Assembly: GCA_018296165.2 (NCBI GenBank)
Contig: JACKQL020000008.1
Span: forward strand, 62,001 to 126,000
Reading direction: 5' to 3'
Source of the DNA: Termitomyces sp. T153
Lineage: Eukaryota > Basidiomycota > Agaricomycetes > Agaricales > Lyophyllaceae
Length of the DNA: 64,000 bases
Each line of letters begins with the position of its first letter. Position 1 is the first letter of the stretch. This document shows positions 44,181 to 55,219 of this stretch, in pieces. Position numbers and translations under genes: made by a program. Under the pieces are notes generated by a model, which saw only the letters and a list, made by a program, of their open reading frames with translations, was not told where the DNA came from and did no database searches.

Positions 44181-45330
44181 TCAGATATACATCAGACCTT
44201 TGAGTGAGGGCATCAGGCTTTGTGCCAAGTCATCTGGGGTGGTAGTGGATGGTGAAGTTGTACTCTGAGAGGGTTTCAGACCATTGAGCTTGGTGGCAGC
44301 TGAGTTGTTTTGTGGTTGTGAAGTACTGCAGGTTGTTGTGGTCAGAGTAGACTTGGATGCAATGCAGAAATCCCTCAAAGTAGGCCCACCACTGATGGAA
44401 AGCTTCAATGATTGCAAGGAGTTCCTTGTCATAGATGTTGTAGTTGAGCTCTGTAGGTATCATCAAATGGGTATAGAAGGTAATGGGGTGGAGATCCTTG
44501 CCTCTGGAGTCTGACTGGGAAACTATTCCAGCAATGGCATAGTGGGAGGCATTGCATTTGAGTACAATTAGCAAGGAGGGGTCAAAATAGTGAAGAACTG
44601 GAGCAGAGGTGAAGGCCTTCTTCAGGAGGAGGAATACACTTTGGCACTTGCTGTCCCAATCCCCCAAGGGGTGTCTTTCTACATGAGTTGGTTGAGGGGT
44701 TTGGTGATTCCAGAGTAGTTGTTAATGAATCAGCAATAAAAGTTAGCAAACCCCAGAAATGACTGTACCTCCTTGATGTTCCGTGGTGGAGGCCAGTTGA
44801 GTATTGTGTCAACCTTGGCAGGGTCCATGTGCATGCCATTGGGAGTGACAATGACCCCAAGGTATGCAATCTCCATTGTGTGGAAGGAACATCTCTCAGG
44901 TTTGGCATGAAGGTGATACTCCTGGAGTTGTTCCAAGATGTGGTGGATGTGCTCTGGATGCTCCGCTGGCAAATTTGAGTAGATCAGTATGTCATCCAGG
45001 TACACAATAATGAAAATGTTGTTTATGTTATGGAAGATGTCATTAATGAAGTACTGGAAAGTGGTGGGGAAGTTAGTCATTCTGAAGGGCATCACAAGAT
45101 ACTCAAAGAGGCCATAGCAGGTGTAAAAGTCAGTCTTCCATTCATGTCCTGGAGCAATCCAGACATTGTTGTAGCTGGAGTGGAGGTCTATCTTTGTGTA
45201 GATCTTGGCACTGAGGAGGCAGTCAACAAGGTCTCTGATCAGGAGGAGGGGGTACTGGTTCTTTTTGGTGACTTTATTGAGTTTTTGATAATCCACACAG
45301 AGTCAGAGTGATCTGTCTTTCTTCTTGGCA
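44181..45330 (-). pseudogene. Gypsy A reverse transcriptase and RNase H
   Basis: RT at 45296-44730: MDYQKLNKVTKKNQYPLLLI, AKIYTKIDLHSSYNNVWI, FEYLVMPFRMTNFPTTFQYF and the intact polymerase box IVYLDDILIYS, then KCSFHTMEIAYLG-like and FLGFANFY. RNase H at 44667-44230: LIVLKCNASHYAIAGI (usual Asp of DAS changed to Asn), NIYDKELLAIIEAFHQWW, VYSDHNNLQYF. A frameshift near 44700 separates them. Catalytic Asp codons in YLDD are GAT following a G and had no CpG. Confidence 0.85.
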
Positions 45331-45869
45331 AACAAGACTGGAGTGCTGGCAGTGGAGATCAACAGGCATATGAAGCCCTTGCCAAGCATGTCATCAAGGT
45401 ACTCCTTCAGGGGCCAGAGCTTGATCTCGGACATATTGTAGAAATTGCCAAACAGGGGTGAGGTGCCTTCTTTGAGGTTGATTTTGTGGTTGTAGGAGCA
45501 GTGTGGGGGAAGTTCTTTGGCACTCCCTTAAAGAACACATCAGCAAATTCATGATACTCTGAGGGAACTACTTTGGATAGAATCTGTTCCTCCGTTTTGC
45601 ACTCCAGCATAGTGGTTTCTACATGGAGGTGCTCCTTCAGTAGGGCTGGCATGATTTGTAACTGGAAGGTGGAGGTGCCATCTTGTAGGATGCATGCAAA
45701 GGGGATGGTGCCAATGATTTTAATGTTGAGGCTTCTAGAGTTGATGAGGTTGGGCAACAGGGCAGTAGCAGTCAAGTCTAGAGTGGTGGCAGAGTTGGTC
45801 AGAGGAGTTGAGCATTGCTGGTCAGGGTACTGTGAGCCTTTGTATTGATTCTGAGGTGTATTGGGAGGC

Positions 45870-46386
45870 AGCTATTGTGATTTGGTGGGGGGTGACTGAG
45901 ATGGAGTTGCATATTCTTTGCCATCAGGATTGCTATCAGAGGTTGAAGGGCTTTGGGTTGCTCCAGAAGTGCTGGTGCCAGAGTCAGAGATGTCAGAGTC
46001 TGAGATAGACTGGAGGCAGAGGGGGATGGCAGCCACTAAACTTGCTTTGGGGCCAGGAAATTGCATGGTGAGGTTCTTCCAGTCAATGTCAGGGTTGATG
46101 TCTTGCAACCATGGAAGTCTGAGCATGATCGGGGTCGATGGGGGGAGTTGGGTGATGAGAAGCTGGGCCTGAAACTGCAGGTCATTGTTGAGAGTGAGGG
46201 TGTTGTTATAGTATTGAGTAATCCCTGTTGTAGCAGGGCTTCCATCAAAGAGTTGGAGCTTGAGGGGTTTGTTGAGGTTGTAGCATCAGAAGTCAAGTTG
46301 ACTACTGATGAAGGTACTGAAGGTGCCACTGTTGACAAGGGCGGGGAGTACCTTGGGCAAGCCATTGAGTTAGACATTGATGACAA
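45870..46386 (-). pseudogene. Gypsy A second retropepsin-like domain
   Basis: Read in the frame crossing 46370-46030: PALVNSGTFSTFISSQLDF, stop, CYNLNKPLKLQLFDGSP, then LITQLPPSTPIMLRLPWLQD and NPDIDWKNLTMQFPG. This is the retropepsin pattern D-S-G..FI, hydrophobic loop, LFDG, and PWL..NP.IDW, with the active Asp changed to Asn (GTCGAC to GTCAAC). It follows another domain with the same layout at 47047-46370. The segment 45869-45331 between it and RT contains the usual protease-RT linker (VVPSEYHEFADVF at about 45580-45540). Confidence 0.75.
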
Positions 46387-47047
46387 ACAACTGCACAGAC
46401 CTAGAGCAGAGCTGCAGGGGAATTTGGGGGTGGTTGATCATGGTTTTGGGGTTCTTGGAGAGGGGTGAGACATCAAAGAGCACTAGCCCAGAGTCAGTTG
46501 GATTGTCCTGGTCAAAGCAGAGGGTGAGGCTGGGCCAATCAATGTGGGGGTTGGTGGAGCAGAGCCATGAGAAGCCTAAGACGATGGGGGTGGAGGGGTG
46601 TAGTTTCATGACAAGTAGCCAGAGTTCTTGTTGTCATCCATTGGTGAAGGTCATGGTCATTTTCAGGTGATGTATGATGTCTCTGGCAGGGGTGGGATCA
46701 CCATCAAAGAGCTTGAGGGGGATTGGAGTGGAGAGGCATTGGAGGAGGTGGGGAGCAAGCACCACCAGAAATATGTCAATAAAGTTATCTGTGGTGCTGC
46801 TGTTGACTAGTATAAGGATGGGGTTGTTGGAGAAGGAGAGAGTGGTGTAGAGGAGAAGGGTGGTGGAGGAGTGAGAGGGGAGGTGTGCTAGGAGGTTGTC
46901 TAGGGTGAGTACCATTGCACAGAGAAGTGTGGCCAGGGCAGAGAAGACATCAGGGTCTGGTCTGTAGTCTAGTGTGTCTTCAAGACCTAAACCACTAACT
47001 TGTTTTCCATAAACTGGTAATCGCAGTCTTCTCCATTGATCGTCCAC
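46387..47047 (-). pseudogene. Gypsy A first retropepsin-like domain
   Basis: Aspartic protease that would cut Gag-Pol. Frame 47047-46634 has LILVNSSTTDNFIDIFL (Asp of D-S/T-G changed to Asn), then STPIPLKLFDGDPTPARDII. After a stop, frame 46609-46387 continues MKLHPSTPIVLGFSWLCSTN and PHIDWPSLTLCFD. The two domains share PxxLxLFDG and L..S(T)PI(V/M)L..(S/P)WL..(N)P.IDW, so they are a duplication. Confidence 0.75.
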
Positions 47048-48521
47048 ATGGCATGTTCCATCATCTGTTGTTTAGGACAACTGCAGATGAAGTGCCCCTG
47101 CTTACCATATAGGATGCATATGCCCTCTTTCTGTCATTTCTCCTGTGTCTCCTCCAGTATGTCAACCTATAGCCTATTTTAAATCTTGTTTGCACATAGG
47201 GCTTCCTGATCATCAGCAGAGTCTGGAATGTCATTGTTGTTGTTGAGATCAGCATTCAGGGGCTCTGGGGTCTCATGGAGGTCAGTGGTGTTGAGCTGGG
47301 CAGGTGGGCATTGTTCTGGGGGTCAATTGGCATTGGAAGTCCCTAGGCCTGGAGAGAAACGGGGTGCAGGGTTGGCAGAGTTAGCAGAGATCAAGGGCCA
47401 AGTGCCATTGGTTGCTCCAGCCTGCCAGTGGGGGTTGCTAGCAGTGCTCCATGAGGTCCAGGGTGCCATGTTTTTGCTATGATCTTCTCAGTAATGTTGG
47501 TTGACCTGAGTAACAAGTGCCTTGTATCTGTCATAGGTGGTTTGTTTGGGTGTAAGACAGAGGACATCCTTGATCTGCTGAGGCAGGGCATGATGGAGGG
47601 CAAATCAGAGAGCATTGTAGTTCCACCCAGTCTTATAGGCTTCTTGTTTGAATCATACGATAAAGGTCATGAAACATTCATTGTCACACATCTGGAGGTT
47701 GAAGAGATTTTTCTCCACCTTCACTATGGTGTCAAAGATGCCAAACTTACTTGAGAATTCCTGGGTGAAGGCAAGCCAATTGAGAGTACAGGGTTTTAGC
47801 TTGGAACATTGTTAGACTCTGGGTTGGAAAGATGTGCCACTTCCAGTGATTGCAACCTGTGAAGGGTTTGGGCTTCTGAATGTCAAGTTTTCCTTCCTGA
47901 GCCAGTGCATCGCAAGTATTGTCCTGGGTGTTTTGGGTTCAGGGCAGGGGTCTGGCATTATAGTAGTAGTAGTTGTTTCCATTGCCACACTGGGGGGGGG
48001 GAAGTTGTCTATAGCTAGGCCCCATCCTCCAGATGGTCCACTGTTAGGAGGTCTACTGCTGGGGGGCTGCCTTGCATTACCTGGGGGAGGCCTAGGGGCC
48101 CATCAAGGGGGAGGGGGTCCTCTGAGGGTGGGAAGTCCAAAGTAGTTGGCATCAGTGGGAGGGTTGGGCATTGGAACAAGTGAGGGGCAAGGGCGATTAG
48201 TAGGAAAAGGGGGTCAGGGTGCTCTAGAGCCCATGGGCTGTCTCAGAGGGGCTGTGATGTTCTGGTGGGATGGAGGCATGTTGGTACAGGGGGTGCAGAG
48301 ATTGAAATAGGGGGGTCTGTCTCATGGAGGGCTGTTGTGTGGGGAGGGCTTGTCGGTGGGATTATTAGGCTCATCAATGTAGAAGAGAGTCTAGTTGTCA
48401 TTGTCAATATATGGGGGCAGCCATTGCATATGGAGTTTGGGGGCAGTGGGCTAATTCCAGCTATAGAAGGTGCTGAGGATGGAGTTGGCCCAGGGGCAAG
48501 TGGAGAGGGCCAAAGTGTGAG
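47048..48521 (-). pseudogene. Gypsy A gag, capsid and zinc knuckle
   Basis: Capsid-type gag domain: LKPCTLNWLAFTQEFSSKFG, VEKNLFNLQMCDNECFMTFI and EAYKTGWNYNALRFALHHAL (about 47800-47590), the usual Retrotrans_gag pattern. A zinc knuckle with its second Cys changed, CILYGKQGHFICSC, is at 47118-47077. A Pro-rich region (48500-47950) precedes it. The gag gene is cut at 48521 by the solo LTR and continues at 49667-50330 and 55421-55686. Confidence 0.75.
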
Positions 48522-49666
48522 TGTCACGACCCGTTCCCCAAAACCCCGCACATCGTCCATCAAACCCCCGAACCCCCAAAAGGACCCCAACGCTCCGCCG
48601 AACTTCCGCCCATGCCCACGCCTACTTTGGCTAACTCCGACACCTCCCCGGCTAACTCCGACGGCCCCCTGGCCAACTTCGGTGCCTGCCCCGCAGCCAC
48701 TGACACTTACCCTGGGCTTCCCAAACCCCGAGAACCACCCCCGCTATTCCTGATCTTCGCCCACCCATCATTAACTCGACACCCTGCTTCCTCCGACCTA
48801 TTCCGGAATATCACGACAACCTCGGAACAACCCGCGATCCCATCAACGTATCAGCGCGGCACGATCTTCGATCACAACCGACACCCGCCCACTCCGTCAA
48901 GCCCCGCCAAGCCCCGCCGCCACAGCCGACGTACCCCGAAGTCCTCCGGTAGTCAGTATATAAGTCATCGAGTAGCTCTTCGTACTCCAGTCTTGATATT
49001 GCTTAACGTTACCTATGGTCTGATTGCTTCCTTTTTTGTGTTTCGTGTTCGTTTTCGTGTCTCTTTCTCCTTACTCTCAGTTTCCCGGTCTTATCTCAGT
49101 CTCCCGGTCTTATCTCAGTCTCCCGGTCTTGTCTCGTCCCCTTTTCGTTATCGTTCTCGTTATCGTTTCGTACCTCCACTCGAATCTACTCTTGTTCCAT
49201 ATTGTCTCGTCCGACGCCGTCTCGGTGACGTCGTCTGACCCTTGTGCCCAATTCTTCATCAACCCTAACGACCTCACGAACTCCGCGATTATAATTACGA
49301 ACCCCGACACTCCTTACCAGGTCCGGACCTCACTCTTCGCTCGGTCCCGGACTCCATCAACTCCAAATGATCTCCCATCAAACCCCGGCTCCGCCCCCAT
49401 TGATCACACAGCCACCTACTCCCTTGCTTCCGCAAATCTCCCGTACGGCCTTCTGCCTGAACCCCGCCAAGACCGTCTCATTTCCCCACAATCCGACTTC
49501 TCCGGACCTTCCCGGACCTGTCTGGATCACATCTCCCAATTACCCGCGCAAACCACCAGGACCCAGAACGTCTTCGAGTGTCCGGTCACCAATGCAGGGG
49601 AATCACGCCCGCCTAGTAAGGACTCGCCCAGTGCAGCTGCGCCCCCCAGGTCAGCGGACCCTGACA
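48522..49666 (+). mobile_element. Young solo LTR, CpG-intact
   Basis: 1145 bases, TGTCACGACCCG...CCCTGACA, flanked by a perfect 5-base duplication GTGAG (48517-48521 and 49667-49671). It belongs to the same LTR family as gypsy A and C but is in opposite orientation to its host. U3 48522-48988; TATATAAG at 48957-48964; predicted transcript start AGTCTTGATATT at 48989-49000; U5 to 49666. Full of CpG while the DNA on both sides has almost none. The long open frames at 48265-49717 on + run across its borders and are not genes. Confidence 0.93.
48957..49000 (+). promoter_or_regulatory. Intact LTR promoter
   Basis: TATATAAG box and, 32 bases further, the start AGTCTTGATATT that is complementary to the primer-binding site used by this family. 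As the only non-decayed copy here it gives the reference sequence. It would drive transcription rightward into the gypsy A gag remnant. Confidence 0.6.
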
Positions 49667-50330
49667 GTGAGCAGCGAGTTGGTCAAACAATCCCCCCATG
49701 GAGTTGAGGTTCCTTAAGATGCTGGAGGCTGTGTTGAGTTCTTCCTGCCAATGGGGAATGGGAGGTGGGACTTCACTTTGTGTTCCAATAGGTTCCTTGC
49801 ATTGCACATGGAAGGAGTGGGAGGGGTCCAGAAGATCTTCAAATAGGTGGGGAGTTCAGACTGGTGTGGATTTCTTCAACCAATGCATGGAGCTCATTTT
49901 GTAAATTTGTGTTGATGCCCAGAGTGCCTTGTGTAGTTTCTGGAAGGTTTCCTTGCAGGTAGCATTTATGGAAGTTGAGGAGTCAATCCACCCAAACTTC
50001 TGGAGTTGCTGGGGTGTTGGAGTAGCCCAAGTTGACAAGAAGGGTATGAGCACATTTTTTGAATTCTGCAGGGGAGAGGCAGAGGAGATGGAGGACTTCA
50101 TCACACTGTTGGATGTAGGCTTTAACTCTTTGCTGTTTGGGGAAAGAGGGGATTTGAGCGGAGAATGACAAACAAGGAGGAGAATAATTATCTGGGTGCT
50201 TCAGAGTGGCTGGAGCTGCAGCAGAAACTGGGTATGCATAGTAGTGGGTGGGGGAAAGGTAGGCAGAGTTAGGGGGTGCTGTCAGGGGACTTCCATTTCC
50301 AACCTCCATGACTAGTTTCAGCACCTCTGC
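49667..50330 (-). pseudogene. Gypsy A gag, middle segment
   Basis: Between the solo LTR and gypsy B. Minus frames give NVEQAAEVLKLVMEVGNG (about 50327-50274), AQIPSFPKQQRVKAYIQQ (about 50166-50113), then ETFQKLHKALWAS, and LNSMGGLFDQLAAH (about 49712-49671). It joins the capsid part at 48521 once the LTR is removed. Confidence 0.65.
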
Positions 50331-50348
50331 AGCTTGTTCAACATTTCT

Positions 50349-50425
50349 GGAGCTCTTTCCAGAACTCTGGAGAACTCTGGAGAACTCTGGAGATCTCTGG
50401 AGATCTCTGGAGAACTCCAGAGTTC
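50349..50425. repeat. 11-bp microsatellite-like repeat
   Basis: About six units of TCTGGAGAACT or TCTGGAGATCT. It lies at the left border of gypsy B; in the gag frame on minus it would read repeated SSPEF/LQSS-like peptide, so it may belong to gypsy A. Confidence 0.7.
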
Positions 50426-50478
50426 CCTATATTACCTCAGCAACCATTGCCCTAGGGTTAGGAGTAGGTCTGGTCACC

Positions 50479-50679
50479 TGTACAGTAGTTCCCATGCCTC
50501 TGCTGCCTGCTGATGCACCACACCAAGCAGTGGGGATCCTTAGACTTGTTCTCTTCAGATTCCCCTCTGCTAGGTGATTAGTTACCAATTTGTATCATCA
50601 TTTACTCCACTAATATACTTCAGATTCCCCTCTGCTAGCTGCATGACTCCAATCTGCCACACTGGAGGTTGCCCTTACA
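50479..50679 (+). repeat. Gypsy B 5' LTR
   Basis: 201 bases, TGTACA...TTACA. Near-identical in length and sequence to 55220-55420; differences are largely CpG-type transitions (CTTCAGATTCCC against CTTTGGATTCCC). Confidence 0.7.
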
Positions 50680-50773
50680 GCAGAACAAGTCTCCTAAAAC
50701 TGGCCTGGAAGCCCCACAGAGCTGCAAGGAACCTCTGAGCTGCTATCTGCTACTTCTCCACCAGGATTAAGCA

Positions 50774-52136
50774 TTGTGGAGTTCTATGTCTCAGCTTGCC
50801 AACCCAGACACACCCTTGGAGGCTCCAGCCCCACAGGACAAAGCCTGGACTCGCTTGCTCTACCTAGAAACCCAGGTGCAATTAACACAATCATCTCTCA
50901 CTCACCACATGACTGAACTCTCTACCCTCCATCAGACAACAGATTTCATCTCCCAATCCCTCCAGGTGTTGCTAGAACACCTAAGCTCTAACTCCACCCC
51001 TCCTATGGCCAAGGAACCAACTCTGCCTGCTGTGGCATCTGCTCCAGCAGCTCCAGTAACTCTGCAGCCATGGATCCCTTGCCCAGCACTGCCAGATGCA
51101 TACAATAGCACTCGTTCTGGTGGAGAGCAATTCCTACAGTCCTGCCTCACCTACATCCACCTCAGCAGGGATGCTTTTGATTCCGATGAAAATAGCCTGG
51201 GTGCTGTCATACATGAAGATTAGATGTGCCTCCACTTATGTGCTGCAAGTTTTCCACTGCCCCAGAGGTGTGGGGAGTTTCCCAGACTAGGCCACCTTTG
51301 AAAAGGACTTCTGTGCAGAGTTCTTTTCATTGGACCCCACCAAGACAGCAGCACTGATGCTGTGCAACAGGGAGCAGTACAGACAAGGGAAGCATACTTT
51401 GGATGAGTACATTGACTTGTTCCAAGCCTTGGTCAAACAGGCTACCTACCCTGACAGCCTCCAACTGTGCCTCACCTTCCGGGATGGCTTGCACCCTGCC
51501 TTGGTGGAACGCATTAACAACCTAGCAGAGGGTCACGCCAACAATGAAAAGATTGCATCATGGTATGAGGTGGCCTGGGACCAATGGCAGCTCATGGAGA
51601 TTCAGAGAGAGCTCCACCACCCTCATTCCATGCTGTACCCCACTGCGGTCAGCAACTTCCACCTCTCCATGTCTACTCACCCAGTGCCGGCCCTCACTCC
51701 AGCTACCCCTGTTGCTCATCCCCTACCACTGGAGATCCTCATGGATGTGAACACAGCCTGTCAACTCTGCACAGCCCCACTATTGTGTCAGAGATGCAAG
51801 AAGCCTGAGCACTTTGCATGGCACTGTCCCTTGGGCCTGAAGGTACACTACCTTTTCATAGCAGAGCAAGACATGGATGTGAACACAGCCTGTCAACTCT
51901 GCACAGCCCCACTATTGTGTCAGAGATGCAAGAAGCCTGAGCACTTTGCATGGCACTGTCCCTTGGGCCTGAAGGTACACTACCTTTTCATAGCAGAGCA
52001 AGAAGAACTTCTCCTGCAGCTCTTGGCTGCAAAGGATGCCACTGGAGCTCCACCACTGGATAAGCCTAAGCCAGAGTTGACCCCAGAGGAGGACAACACA
52101 TGTTCCTCACCTCTGGAGTTTAAGGGGGATTTTTAG
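50774..52136 (+). pseudogene. Gypsy B gag with duplicated zinc knuckle
   Basis: Gag protein in two frames: 50774-51223 (149 residues) and 51330-52136 (268 residues), separated by stops. The second has the capsid pattern YRQGKHTLDEYIDLFQALVKQ and LCLTFRDGLHPALVERINNL. The zinc knuckle CQRCKKPEHFAWHC (CX2CX4HX4C) is present twice because of an exact in-frame 132-base duplication (51741-51872 and 51873-52004). Confidence 0.82.
51741..52004 (+). repeat. 132-bp in-frame tandem duplication
   Basis: Units 51741-51872 and 51873-52004, identical except at the last base. Each encodes the same 44 residues, from MDVNTACQLC to LFIAEQ(D/E). Identity implies that it is younger than the surrounding CpG decay or has been homogenised. 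Confidence 0.9.
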
Positions 52137-52147
52137 TTGAGCAATGG

Positions 52148-52837
52148 ATGAGGTGTATGCCTCTGTTGCTGGGTGCTAACAGGTTCTCTTGTCTGTCAAT
52201 AGACAATAAAACTGCCTTTTTTAATGCCCTTCATTCTGAGACAGAAAAACCTCGAAGCCCTCCTTTAGACATACAAGTACTAACTCCAGAGCCCCTGCCA
52301 AGCTCTCCGACACCTCCAAAGGTCCATTGGCATGGCCCTGCTTGGGCATGTCAAATTCCCCAACAGTACATAATGGCCTCTGCTCTGTCTGCCCACTCCC
52401 TATGCCACAATGTGGAGATCAAGACCACAGACACTCAGCAGACTTGCAGAGTCATAGCCCTCCTGGACAGTGGAGCTACAGGACTGTTCCTAGATATGGA
52501 GTTCATCAAATGCTATGGCCTCACTACACAGCCCCTCCCTAAGCCCATTCCAGTCTACAACATCAATGAAATGCCCAACAAAGCTAGCACCATTAGCTCT
52601 ATGGTGGATCTGGTTCTCCAATATCAAAACCACATGGAGCATGCCATATTTGCCATCACTAGCCTGGGGAGGCAGGACATGATCCTTGAGTTCATGTGGC
52701 TCCAAGAGCATAACCCCAAGGTTGACTGGACCAGAGGAGAGGTGACCATGAGCAGATGCCCCAGGAAGTGCTCCACCTGTGCCATGGAGGATAGAGCAGA
52801 GCATCAGACCCAAGTCCAGGAATGTGCAGCTATCTGA
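52148..52837 (+). pseudogene. Gypsy B protease
   Basis: Retropepsin with intact active site VIALLDSGATGLFLDMEF (about 52455-52508), then a flap region and LGRQDMILEFMWLQEHNPKVDW (near 52660-52730, with M for the usual G/P). Open for 229 residues. It ends in a Cys-rich stretch before stops. Confidence 0.8.
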
Positions 52838-53021
52838 GCATGTTGCACTGGCCCTCTCCCCTTTGCTGATCTAGACCTCCTGGACTCCTCTGCCTCTGGC
52901 ATTCCCTTATAGGAAGGCCCTTTACAAGGACAATTGAAGCAATGGCAGAGCCCCATAGAAGAAGCATGGAGGGGAGTCTGGTGGCATACACTAACCAGAG
53001 CTCCCAAACAAAGCGATTGAG

Positions 53022-54660
53022 GTGGGGGATCAAATTTACATGACTGCTATCCACCAGCCACCCTCTGTCACAGAGATCAGAGCTAGCCAGACTATGTCCC
53101 AGAGGCTGGCCCAGGCCTTTGCCACTAACACTATGCCTAAAGAGTTCTGGGAGGCAGTACCCCCCTACTTGCATGCATTTGAGGACATGTTCTCTAAGGC
53201 CTCCTTTGACTTGCTTTTGGAGCACAAGAGGTGGGACCATGCCATTGAACTGCTGCCTGACTTGGCACCCTCTAGCTGTAAAGTCTACTCCCTCACACTC
53301 AGAGAGCAGGATGAGCTCAATGCCTTTCTCCAGGAGAACTTGGACTCTGGTCATATCTGTCCATCCAAATCCCCAATGGCTTCTCTGGTCTTCTTCATCA
53401 AGAAGAAGGATGGCTCCCTCTGACTGGTACAGGACTACTGGGTACTCAATGCCATGATAGTAAAGAATCACTACCCTCTCCCCCTCATCTCCAAACTCAT
53501 CAACAACCTCCAGGGCATGCAATACTTCACCAAACCAGACATTTGGTGGGGTTACAACAATGTGCACATCCAGGAGGGAGACAAATGGAAGGCAGCCTTC
53601 TGGACCAACCGGGGGTTGTTTGAACTGCTTGTTATGTTCTTTAGTCTCACTAATAGCCCTGCCACTTTCCAGACCATGATGAACAACATCTTCCAGGACC
53701 TCATTGCAGAGGGTGTAGTGTGCATGTACCTTGACAACATCCTCATCTATACCAAATCATTGGAGGAACACTGTTAGATCACTTGTTTCATCCTGAAATG
53801 CCTCTGCCAGCACCAGCTCTACCTCAAACTGAAGAAGTGCAAGTTTGAACAAACCTGAATTGAGTACCTTGGCCTAATCATCTCCCATGGAATTGCAGAG
53901 ATGGACCCAGTGAAGGTAGCAGGTGTGGTGGAGTGGCTGGAGCCCTGGAGCAAGAAGGAGGTACAGGCATTCCTCGAGTTTACCAACTTCTACTGGAGAT
54001 TCATCCAGGATTTCTTGTATCACACTCACTCACTGTTCAACCTCACAGGAAAGGATGTTACGTAGAGCTGGGGACCTCCGGAGCAGTTGGCCTTTGACAC
54101 ACTCAAACACACTGTAACCTCCAGACCCATTCTCCTTTTCCCAGATGACAACTCTCCCTTCCATATAGAGGCTGACAGCTCCAACTTGACCATGGGGATG
54201 GTGCTCTTGCAACAGTCTCTGGAGGATGGGAAGTGGCATCCAGTGGCCTTCTACTCCAAAAGCCTGAACATGGTGGAGCGAAACTATGAGATCCATGACA
54301 AGGAGATGTTGGCCATCATCCAATCATTTGAGGAGTGGTGGCACTTTCTTAAAGGTGCGCGGCACAAGTTTAAGGTCTGGACAGATCACAAGAACCTCAA
54401 ATACTTCCAGACGGCCAAGAAGCTTAACCACCAGCAGGCCCAATGGTCCCTCTACCTCACCAACTTTGACTTCTCCTTGCACTACAAGCCTGGCTAGAGC
54501 ATGGGAAAACCAGATGCCCTGTCTTGGAGGGCAGACCACAGAATGGGAGAAGGGGATAACAGTAACATTGTGCTTCTCTGCCCCGAATTGTTCATGATCC
54601 AAGCCATGGAGGGCCTTGCTGTTGATGGAGCAGAAGTGGACATCCTCAAGGACATCTAAT
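53022..54660 (+). pseudogene. Gypsy B reverse transcriptase and RNase H
   Basis: RT: KVYSLTLREQDELNAFLQEN, SPMASLVFFIKKKDGSL, stop, VQDYWVLNAM, then 53454-53777 with NHYPLPLISKLI and the box VCMYLDNILIYT (second Asp of YLDD changed to Asn by GACGAC to GACAAC). Stops at 53423, 53777 and about 53860. RNase H at 54087-54497: FHIEADSSNLTMGMVL, YEIHDKEMLAIIQSFEEWW, VWTDHKNLKYF, HQQAQWSLYLTNFDF. A stop at 54497 precedes KPDALSWRAD. Confidence 0.85.
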
Positions 54661-54710
54661 GGGGTAATAAGGATGGTTGACAGGAGGAGCTTGTGGCACA
54701 GGCTGCTTAG

Positions 54711-55195
54711 ATGCTGAAATCAGGGCATACTACAGGTGTCAAGGCAGTCTGCACTGATGTTAGGGCTCTCCAAGACAGAATCCTGACCTTTCAAGACCAT
54801 ATCTACATCCCCAACATCCTGAAGCTCCATTGGAGGATTGTGGAGCAACACCATGACTCCCACATTGCAGAGCACCTGGGGCAGTGGAAGATACTGGAGC
54901 TAGTATCACGGAACTACTGGTGGCCCCAGATGTCCTGGTACATTGGATCCTCACTAGTACCTGTGATCTCTGCCTCTGGACCAAGCCCTAGCATAGACTC
55001 CCCTATGAACAGTTACACCCACTCCCAGTGCCTGCAGAATGATGGAGCATAGCATCCATGGACTTCATTGTAGAGCTCCCCAACACCCATGGTTATGACA
55101 CAATCATGGTGATAGTGGATCTGTATGGAAAGAGAGCACACTTCATTCTGACCCACACCACCTGCTCTGCCATGGGCGCTGCAAACCTGTACTGG
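54711..55195 (+). pseudogene. Gypsy B integrase, N-terminal part
   Basis: The zinc-binding HHCC region is visible: HDSHIAEHLGQWKILELVSRNYWW (54848-54920), then MSWYIGS. The catalytic core begins in another frame (WTSL, VEL/PNTHGYDTIMVIVDLYGKRA at 55058-55140) and stops after MGAANLYWRNG, where the 3' LTR begins. No DDE triad remains. Confidence 0.75.
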
Positions 55196-55219
55196 AGGAA
55201 TGGAGTAGCTCTGGTCACC

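Noticed and set aside
48265..49717. Several overlapping open frames of 116-227 residues in CpG-rich DNA, looking like a host gene
   Set aside because: They cover the solo LTR and run over its borders. The segment aligns with the other LTRs in reverse orientation and has a perfect GTGAG duplication.
50308..50577. Small gene at the left end of gypsy B, with a near copy at 55058-55318
   Set aside because: The shared peptide VTCTVVPMPL...FPSAR is simply the LTR read in one frame; it occurs twice because LTRs are repeated.
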